From assembly GCF_014199395.1 (NCBI RefSeq), contig NZ_JACIJM010000002.1:416112-480111 (forward strand): 64,000 bases of DNA, written 5' to 3'. Positions 54,862-62,600 of this stretch are shown here, one piece after another; the first letter of the stretch is position 1, and each line of letters begins with the position of its first letter. A program made the translations under genes and the position numbers. The stretch is from Yoonia ponticola (lineage in GTDB: Bacteria > Pseudomonadota > Alphaproteobacteria > Rhodobacterales > Rhodobacteraceae). Under the pieces are notes generated by a model. It had not been told where the DNA came from. It saw only the letters and a list, made by a program, of their open reading frames with translations, and searched no databases.

Positions 54862-56262
54862 ATGGAACCAATTGATATTGGCCTGATCGTTTCGGGCGGC
54901 ATGTTGGTGCTGGTTTTGCTGGGTATGCGGGTCGCATTCGCGGCTGCCATGGCAGGCATGACTGGCCTGATTTGGATATTCTGGGCGAAAAAAGGCTATG
55001 ACCCCGAACAGTTCATGTGGGCGCTGACCGTATCGGTGAAAACCGCCGGACAGGTGCCGCATTCGAAGGTCGCGAGCCAAGCACTTAGCCTGATCCCCAC
55101 CTTTATCCTGATCGGCTATCTGGCCTATTATGCGGGTCTAACACAGGCGTTATTCGAAGCAGCGAAGCGTTGGTTCGCGTGGGTGCCGGGTGGATTGGCT
55201 GTCTCAACGATCTTTGCGACGGCAGGTTTCGCAGCTGTGTCCGGCGCGTCCGTTGCGACGTCCGCAGTCTTTGCCCGCATAGCGATCCCTGAAATGTTGG
55301 CGATTGGCTATGACAAACGGTTCGCGGCGGGTGTCGTGGCAGCAGGCGGTACGCTCGCGTCGTTGATCCCACCATCTGCGATCCTCGTGATCTACGCGAT
55401 TATCGTCGAACAAGACGTGGGCAAACTGCTGCTTGCGGGCTTCATTCCCGGTGCGTTCTCGGCCTTGGTTTACGCGGTTTTGATCATCGGCATGGCCGTC
55501 ACGATCAAAGGGTTCGGCCCACCTGTGCGCGGCTTCACCTGGCGGCAACGGTTTGAATCCCTGCCCCCCGCATTGCCCATTCTATTTGTCGTGCTGACCA
55601 TCATCCTGTTCGTCTATAACCCTTTCGGCGGCGATGCATGGGGTACACCAACCGAAGGCGGTGCGATCGGTGCCTTCGTCGTGTTCCTTGTAGCGCTTTA
55701 TCGCGGAATGCGGTGGACACAGCTCAAAGACGCCTTGTTAGAGACTGCAAAACTCAGCGTGATGATCTTTACAATCATCTGGGGCGTGCTGGTTTACGTA
55801 CGTTTCCTTGGGTTCGCCGACTTGCCCGGTGCGTTTTCTGACTGGATCACAGGGCTTGATATGGCGCCGATGTTGATCCTGATTTGTATCCTGCTGGCCT
55901 ACGCGGTCTTGGGCATGTTCATGGACGCAATCGGAATGCTGCTGTTGACGCTGCCCGTCGTTTATCCGGCGGTCATGGCGTTGAATGGCGGCGAAGCTGT
56001 CGCTGCAGCAGACAGCGCGTTCGGCATGTCGGGTCCGATGTGTGCGATCTGGTTCGGGATATTGGTGGTCAAAATGGCCGAATTCTGCCTGATCACCCCG
56101 CCGATTGGCTTGAACTGTTTTGTGGTCGCTGGCGTGCGCGACGACATTAGCGTGCAAGACGTGTTCAAAGGCGTGACGCCGTTTTTCATCGCGGATGCGG
56201 TCACAATCGGGCTTTTGGTCGCATTTCCCGCAATCGTGCTTTGGCTACCCAGCCAAGTCTGA
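54862..56262 (+). CDS. dctM: TRAP transporter large permease (DctM family)
   Basis: Main transport subunit of 466 residues with about twelve hydrophobic segments. DctM landmarks include the ASVATSAVFARIAIPEM region near residue 131, AAGGTLASLIPPSAILVIYA near 164, AVLGMFMDAIGMLLLTLPVV near 350 and CLITPPIGLNCFVVAGV near 408. It uses the ion gradient to move the substrate delivered by the DctP-type receptor. It ends 17 nt before the convergent Lrp-family gene, with no clear terminator. Confidence 0.93.
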   Translation: MEPIDIGLIVSGGMLVLVLLGMRVAFAAAMAGMTGLIWIFWAKKGYDPEQFMWALTVSVKTAGQVPHSKVASQALSLIPTFILIGYLAYYAGLTQALFEAAKRWFAWVPGGLAVSTIFATAGFAAVSGASVATSAVFARIAIPEMLAIGYDKRFAAGVVAAGGTLASLIPPSAILVIYAIIVEQDVGKLLLAGFIPGAFSALVYAVLIIGMAVTIKGFGPPVRGFTWRQRFESLPPALPILFVVLTIILFVYNPFGGDAWGTPTEGGAIGAFVVFLVALYRGMRWTQLKDALLETAKLSVMIFTIIWGVLVYVRFLGFADLPGAFSDWITGLDMAPMLILICILLAYAVLGMFMDAIGMLLLTLPVVYPAVMALNGGEAVAAADSAFGMSGPMCAIWFGILVVKMAEFCLITPPIGLNCFVVAGVRDDISVQDVFKGVTPFFIADAVTIGLLVAFPAIVLWLPSQV

Positions 56263-56279
56263 CAAAGACGGGGGCGCAG

Positions 56280-56741
56280 TCAGACGGGCAGGGCCTCTGC
56301 ATCCTTCAACTGTTCCATGACGATCTGACTATGGACGCGCCCAATCGACGGATGCGGCAGTAACACGTCCTGCGTAAAACGGTTCAAAGCGGTCAGATCA
56401 GCGCAATAAATCCGCAACAGATAATCCGCATCACCCGTCATGGTCCACGCACCAGTGATCTCGCGTCGGGTTTTGACGAGCCGCAAGAAGGTCGAATGCG
56501 TTTCTTTGGTGTGGGCATCGGTCTGGACCTGGATGAACGCTTGGACAGACAGGCCCAGCTTGGCGGCGTCCAACTTGCACACAGTCGCGGTGATATACCC
56601 GTCATCTTCGAGGCGCTGTCTGCGGCGACTGATCTGCGACGCGGACAGATTAAGAATTTTCGACATCGCAGCGGCTGACATTTGCGCGTCGGTCTGAAGC
56701 AATGCCAGCAGGCGCTCGTCTGTATCATCAAGGTGTTTCAT
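56280..56741 (-). CDS. Lrp/AsnC-family transcriptional regulator, probable regulator of hppD
   Basis: DNA-binding regulator of 153 residues. The N-terminal helix-turn-helix is clear (AAMSKILNLSASQISRRRQRLEDDGYI at about residues 24-50, read as adjoining helices). The C-terminal RAM ligand-binding domain follows (SVQAFIQVQTDAHTKE, ITGAWTMTGDADYLLRIYCADL). It is divergent from hppD across 129 bp that contain a 17-bp palindrome, so it most likely senses an aromatic amino acid or derivative and controls hppD and itself. That is inference from position and family. Confidence 0.93.
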   Translation of the reverse strand: MKHLDDTDERLLALLQTDAQMSAAAMSKILNLSASQISRRRQRLEDDGYITATVCKLDAAKLGLSVQAFIQVQTDAHTKETHSTFLRLVKTRREITGAWTMTGDADYLLRIYCADLTALNRFTQDVLLPHPSIGRVHSQIVMEQLKDAEALPV

Positions 56742-56769
56742 GCGTGAATGATGCGACTTAATTAAAAGC

Positions 56770-56786
56770 TGCGCAAGTATTGCGCA
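56770..56786. promoter_or_regulatory. Palindromic operator candidate between lrp-type gene and hppD
   Basis: TGCGCAA-GTA-TTGCGCA is a perfect 17-bp inverted repeat. It lies 29 nt upstream of the regulator's start and 84 nt upstream of the hppD start. A weaker related copy (TTTGCGCCCCTTACGCAT, 56810-56827) lies nearer hppD. Size and symmetry fit an Lrp-dimer site. Confidence 0.6.
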
Positions 56787-56870
56787 TACTTATACGTAAA
56801 TCAGTAAACTTTGCGCCCCTTACGCATCCATTTCCCCGTATTATGACAATAACTCGAGAGGAGATTTACA

Positions 56871-57965
56871 ATGGGCCCGTTTCCGCACGATGCACCCCGC
56901 GCCACGATCACCGCTGAAAATCCAGCTGGCACTGATGGCTTTGAATTCGTCGAATTCGCGCATGAAGAGCCCGAGCAGCTGCGCAGTTTATTCGTCAAAA
57001 TGGGCTACGCGCACACCGCGACGCATAAGACCAAAGACATCGAGCTTTGGCAGCAAGGCGACATTACCTATGTGATCAACAACCACATCGGCAGTCACGG
57101 CATGGATTTCGTGACAAAACACGGCCCCTGTGCGCCCTCGATGGCGTGGCGGGTTGTCGATGCGCAACACGCATTTGATCATGCGGTGAAAAACGGGGCA
57201 GAGCCTTACACTGGCGACGGCAAAATCATGGACGTGCCTGCGATTGTCGGCATTGGCGGCTCGCTTTTGTATTTCATTGAAGATTATTACGACGCGAACC
57301 CCTACAACGCTGAATTCAACTGGGTGTCCGACGCGCATCCCGAAGGTGTCGGTTTTCACTATCTCGACCACCTCACGCACAACGTTCATAAGGGCAATAT
57401 GGACGTCTGGTTCAAGTTCTACGGCGACCTGTTCAACTTCCGTGAAATCCGGTTTTTTGACATTTCCGGCAAACATTCTGGCCTGACCAGCCGTGCGCTG
57501 ACCTCTGCTTGTGGCCGCATCCGTATCCCGATCAACGAAGATCGTGGTGAGACGGGCCAAATTGTCGAATACCTCAAACGGTATAACGGCGAGGGCATCC
57601 AGCATATCGCCGTTGGTGCGCGTGATCTCTATGCGGCAACCGACGAGATTGCAGAGCGCGGGATCAAGTTCATGCCCGCCCCGCCGCCCTCTTATTACGA
57701 CCTGAGCAAAGACCGTGTCGAAGGTCACGAGGAACCACTGGACCGAATGCGCAAACACGGCATTCTGATCGACGGTGAAGGCGTCTTGGACGGCGGCGAA
57801 ACCCGCATCTTGCTGCAGATTTTCTCGAAAACCGTAATTGGTCCGATCTTTTTCGAGTTCATCCAACGCAAAGGCGACGACGGCTTTGGCGAGGGCAATT
57901 TCAAGGCGCTGTTCGAAAGCATCGAAGCCGATCAGATCGCACGCGGTGTCCTTAAAGCCAGCTAA
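56871..57965 (+). CDS. hppD: 4-hydroxyphenylpyruvate dioxygenase
   Basis: Non-haem iron enzyme that turns 4-hydroxyphenylpyruvate into homogentisate in tyrosine breakdown. The 364 residues show the expected iron ligands: His in YLDHLTHNVHKGN (near 166), His in GIQHIAVGARDL (near 245) and Glu in IFFEFIQRKG (near 328), with the C-terminal GFGEGNFKALFESIE. GAGGAG precedes ATG 56871. It stands behind a divergent Lrp regulator and a palindrome. The next pathway genes (hmgA, maiA, fahA) are not downstream; a GAPDH gene follows instead. Confidence 0.96.
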   Translation: MGPFPHDAPRATITAENPAGTDGFEFVEFAHEEPEQLRSLFVKMGYAHTATHKTKDIELWQQGDITYVINNHIGSHGMDFVTKHGPCAPSMAWRVVDAQHAFDHAVKNGAEPYTGDGKIMDVPAIVGIGGSLLYFIEDYYDANPYNAEFNWVSDAHPEGVGFHYLDHLTHNVHKGNMDVWFKFYGDLFNFREIRFFDISGKHSGLTSRALTSACGRIRIPINEDRGETGQIVEYLKRYNGEGIQHIAVGARDLYAATDEIAERGIKFMPAPPPSYYDLSKDRVEGHEEPLDRMRKHGILIDGEGVLDGGETRILLQIFSKTVIGPIFFEFIQRKGDDGFGEGNFKALFESIEADQIARGVLKAS

Positions 57966-58049
57966 TCCGATTGTATCCATTACGCAAAACTGCTTGTGAA
58001 CGGCCAAGGTGCGATGCAGTTTGGCCGCAAATAGACGGGGACCGCGCGG

Positions 58050-59027
58050 ATGACACGTATTTTTATCAATGGGTTGGGCCGAATTGGCCGGACCGTATTG
58101 CGGGCATGGGCGTATGGCGCTGCACCGGACATCGAGGTCGTCGGCGTCAATGATCTGTGTGCGCCTGATCTATGCGCGCATCTGTTTGAATACGACAGTA
58201 TCTTTGGCCCGTTTCGCGGCGATGTTGCGCTGAAAGACGGCGCTTTGGTGATCAACGGCACCGCTATTCCGCTCTACACGACCAACGATCTCAGCACGTT
58301 AGACCTGTCCGGCGTCGATGTGGCGTTGGAATGCACAGGCACCGCTGGAACTGCTGCAATCGCGTCGCGCGGGCTCAAAGCGGGGGCATCGCGCGTGCTG
58401 ATCTCGGGACCGTCCGAGGCGGCGGATGTGACGCTAGTGATCGGGGCAAATGATCATCTGCTAAGTGACCAAAAAATAGTCTCGAACGCGTCCTGCACGA
58501 CAAATGCGCTTGCCCCGTTGGTCAAGCTCATCGACGATACGTGGGGTCTGAAAACTGGATGGATGACGACGATCCATTGCTACACGGGCAGCCAGCCGAC
58601 TATCGATGCGCCGCGCGGCGATTTTGGGCGTAGCCGCGCCGCGTCATTGTCGATGGTCCCGACCACCACCTCCGCGCATCAATTGCTGGATCAGGTTCTG
58701 CCGCAAACCGCTGGCCGCGTTGAAGGGGCGGCTGTGCGCGTGCCTGTCGCATCGGTATCCGCTGTCGATCTGACCGTGACGTTGGATGCAAAAGTCACTT
58801 TAGAGGACGTGAACGCTCTGCTGTCCGCCCAATCGGGGATCATCGGATCAACCGACAAGCATCTGGTTTCGACAGACTTGCGGGCGCGACCCGAAAGCCT
58901 GATCGTGGCGCTTCCTGAGACCCGCGTGACCAAAGGCGGGCTGGTGCGGATTTACGGCTGGTACGACAACGAATGGGGGTTCTCGAGCCGGATGCTCGAC
59001 ATGGCTTCACGGATGGGGCGGCCTTAG
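58050..59027 (+). CDS. Glyceraldehyde-3-phosphate dehydrogenase-like protein, divergent
   Basis: NAD(P)-dependent phosphorylating dehydrogenase fold, 325 residues. The Rossmann start (IFINGLGRIGRTVLRAWA), the catalytic cysteine motif SNASCTTNALAP (Cys near 149), the histidine in MTTIHCYTG near 176, and the C-terminal WYDNEWGFSSRMLD are intact. The aspartate in VVGVNDL favours NAD. However, the phosphate-site block usually reading TGAAKA is TSAHQL here, and the D-L-R-R element is GDFGRSRAA. It may therefore be a side-branch enzyme rather than the main glycolytic Gap. The Shine-Dalgarno is weak, and it lies 84 nt after hppD. Confidence 0.85.
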   Translation: MTRIFINGLGRIGRTVLRAWAYGAAPDIEVVGVNDLCAPDLCAHLFEYDSIFGPFRGDVALKDGALVINGTAIPLYTTNDLSTLDLSGVDVALECTGTAGTAAIASRGLKAGASRVLISGPSEAADVTLVIGANDHLLSDQKIVSNASCTTNALAPLVKLIDDTWGLKTGWMTTIHCYTGSQPTIDAPRGDFGRSRAASLSMVPTTTSAHQLLDQVLPQTAGRVEGAAVRVPVASVSAVDLTVTLDAKVTLEDVNALLSAQSGIIGSTDKHLVSTDLRARPESLIVALPETRVTKGGLVRIYGWYDNEWGFSSRMLDMASRMGRP

Positions 59028-59684
59028 GTCATACGATACGCCAACAGTCAGATCGAAGGCTGAGAACCGCAGCATCCCGCCTTGATTTTGACCAGAATCA
59101 CGGCGGGTCGTGACGCGCGTTATGATCAACTGTTTCTCAAGTGTGAACTCTGACCTCAAATTGAAGAAATTGTAGCGAATTCCGCATGTGCCGATGTGGG
59201 TCAGAAGGCAGAAATAAGGCGGATACATCTGCGATGCGATTGCGTCGCGTTGGGAAACGATGACTCTGACTAATTGGTTCGAAAGTCGAAAATTCGTCGA
59301 TATTAAGTCGGTCTGACCAATCATTGTTTCTTAATCAGCTACAGCGCCCAATCCCACACTCCGCCAAACGTGTTTAACAAAATCGATACGGCCAAAATCC
59401 GCCACATTGCGGCGCATTTTTGACGACCTTTCTGTTCTGCAAGTGTAATTGTGGCGTAAGATAGACTGGACTTTAGTAAGGTCTATGGTCGCTGGGGGGC
59501 GATCAAGCATCTTTTGTCTGCAATAGATGCGAAAAGAGTGACGTCTGTGGTGTGATCCCAAGAACTGGGGCCCATCTATATTTTTGAATACGCGAAGGCG
59601 GCATTTTGTCCGCTGGCGTGCTAGCCGTGGGATTTTTCTCAGGCTCGGTGTGGTGTTTGGCTTTTGGGGCCTGAGGAGTTTTTA
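59028..59684. other. Long intergenic region upstream of the giant RTX gene
   Basis: About 657 bp, AT-richer than its surroundings by eye. No convincing gene is visible. A 105-codon frame on the minus strand (59007-59324) overlaps the GAPDH end and has no recognisable features. The inverted repeat CCCA-AGAAC-TGGG occurs at about 59557-59569. The region probably carries the promoter and a long leader of the RTX gene. Confidence 0.5.
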
Positions 59685-62600
59685 ATGACGAAGACAATTG
59701 ATTTTAATAATCTTTCCCGCGGTACTGTTGTTGATAACGAGTATCAGTCCGACGGTGTGACAATTCAGGCTTGGACTGCTGGTGGTACTGGCAATCGGGC
59801 GATGATCTTTGACACCGCGAGACCCACAGGCGGCGACAACGATCTGGCGACGAGCAATTTAGGCAAAGCGCTGATCATTTCCGAAGACGGTGACGATTGC
59901 GACCCTGACGACAACGCGCGCGGCGGCACGTTCAAGTTCACGTTCGACGCGGGCGCGGACGTTAAATCGTTGACGTTCCTCGATATCGAGGAAACCGCAC
60001 AGGTGCGTTTCTACGATGCGTCCGGCAACTTGATTGCGACGCAAAATATTGCGGCGACAGGGAACAACGGTCAATCCGTGGCGAACTTCAACGTCGAAGG
60101 CGCCCATACAATGGAAGTGCAACTGTACGGCTCTGGCGCAATTGACAACCTCGTGTTTGACGACGCGGCTAGCCTCGACGGCACAGTGTCGGGCACATCC
60201 GGCGATGATGTGATCACAGTGAACTACACGGGTGATCCGGATGGTGACCGTATTGATGCGGGTGATGCTGTTTTGCCGGGTGCGGCGGCTGACGATGATT
60301 TGGTCGAGGCTGGCGCTGGTGATGACATCGTGCGGGCTGGTGAAGGCGACGATGTTGTTTACGGTGATTCCGGTGATGATAGCCTGTTTGGCGAAGCTGG
60401 TGACGACACGGTGTTCGGTGGCTCTGGCGACGATTTGGTCCAAGGCGGCACCGGCGATGACGTGTTGTACGGCGACGGCGGCGACACCGATGGCACTACA
60501 GAATTTGCGCTCGACTGGGATCAGATCGGATCGGACGGCAGCCAGACGCTGACCGTTGACGGCCAGTCTGTCAAAGTCAGTGTGTCCACGCCTAAGAATT
60601 CCAACGGTCACGAGTGGACTGTCGAAAACGGCATGCTCAAGAACTGGGACGTGGTCAGAGATTCGACTGCGGATATCAGCTTTGATACCGAAGTCTCTAA
60701 CGTGAAGTTCACCTTGTTAGACGTTGATCGCCTTGATGAAATCACGATCATGGCGAAGGATGCGGATGGCAACCTCGTTGAGGTCGATTTCGAAGTTACT
60801 GGCGTGCATTCGGTGAATGGCAACACGGTGACGGGTACGCAAACCAACGCGCCTGGTCCGGCAGCGAACAACAGCGCGCAAGATATCGACGTGACGATCC
60901 AGGGCCCGATCCAGCAATTGTGGATCGTATTGGATGACGGCCCGGAGCGGGCTTATTCCGGCACGGTTGCGGTGTCTGACATCACGTTTGAAATCCCGTC
61001 TGTTGATGATGGTGTGGACGGCAACGACACGATAATGGGCGGCGAGGGCGACGACCTGATCTACGGTAACGGCGGCGATGATGTGATCACCGGTGGTACG
61101 GGTGATGACGTGATTTACGGCGACAATGGCGGCAACGCACCTGTGGGTGACGCGGGTCGTGAAAGCTTTGACTGGACTGGTATTTCCGACGCGCAGATCG
61201 ACAGCACTGTGACCAAAGACACAGGCACTGTGTCCGTGACCTACACGCGGACAGTGGATACTGGCAAACATATCTCCGCTCTGGGCACAGAGACCCAGAA
61301 CGTGAACGGTATTGATGTGGGCGACGGTGTTGCGGACAAAAATGCGGCACTGTTCTCAGAGGCGCAAGGCAAAGGCAACAAAGGCGCATTCGAGTGGGAA
61401 TTCTCGGAAGAAGTCGAGAACGTCTCGTTTAATATCAACGACATAGACGGCGACGGTGTGGTCAAAGTCACGGCCTACGACGCGGATGGTAACAAGATCA
61501 CCGTGAACCTGGACGGCGGCAAAGACCTGACCTTAAAGGACACCGATTCCGTGGCTGGCGCTGATACAGCGGACAGCAAAGGTGGCTATGATCCGGCCAG
61601 CACCGACGATTACAGCGTCACGGTCTCTATTCCGGGTCCGGTTGCTAAAATCGTGGTTGAGCACACGCAAGACGGCTACAACAACTCTGGCATCTTCGTC
61701 ACGGAAATCTTCTACGATAGCGTAGGCGATGCGGCGGCCTCTGCTGGCGGCAACGACAGCATCGACGGTGGCGAAGGCGACGACGTGATCTACGGCGAAG
61801 GTGGCGACGATCTGATCACTGGCGGCGCTGGTGCGGATCAAATCTACGGCGGCGACGACGCAGATACGATCAAAGGCGGGGCTGGCGACACGGTTGACGG
61901 CGGCGCGGGTGGCAATGACCACGACGTGCTGGACCTGACGGGTCAGGGCACGTTCATCGTCACGGGTCCGGATGGCATAGGCGATCCGGTCACGGATAGC
62001 AACGGCAACGGTCTTGACGGTCGCATTGTGTTTGTGGACGCCAAAGGCGAGCCGACAGGCGAGATCATCAACTTCACCGAGATCGAAGAGATCATCGGCG
62101 ACGAACGGACCAACTTTGATCCGGACGCGATCGACGATGCGCTTGACGCATCCGAAGACGGTGTGTCCGATCTGGGCAACGTGTTGACCAACGACACCGA
62201 TCCGGACGGCGACACGCTGACTGTGGGCGCTGTGAATGGCGACGAAACGCTGGTGGGCACACCTGTTGCGGGCTCTGCTGGTGGTTTGGTCACGATCAAT
62301 CCGGACGGCACAATCAGCTTTGACGCCAACGGCGAATTCGACGCACTTGCGCCGGGTGAAACTGCGGAAACAACTGTGACCTACACCGTGGATGACGGGA
62401 ACGGCGGCACGGATACAGCCACTGTGACCGTCACGGTGAACGGCGTGAATGACGGACCGGACGCGACTGACAACACCTATACAGTGACCCTGACCGAAAC
62501 AGCTGGCGACGTGGATGGCAATGTCATCACCGACGACACAGGTGCAGGCGTTGATAGCGATCCTGAAGGCGACACGCTGACAGTTGTGGCTGTGGGCGGC

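Noticed and set aside
56988..58007. A 339-codon minus-strand frame covering hppD
   Set aside because: hppD has all three iron ligands and a good Shine-Dalgarno; the antisense frame has nothing recognisable.
59007..59324. A 105-codon minus-strand frame after the GAPDH gene
   Set aside because: It overlaps the GAPDH 3' end and lies in AT-richer spacer, with no start signal or recognisable domain.
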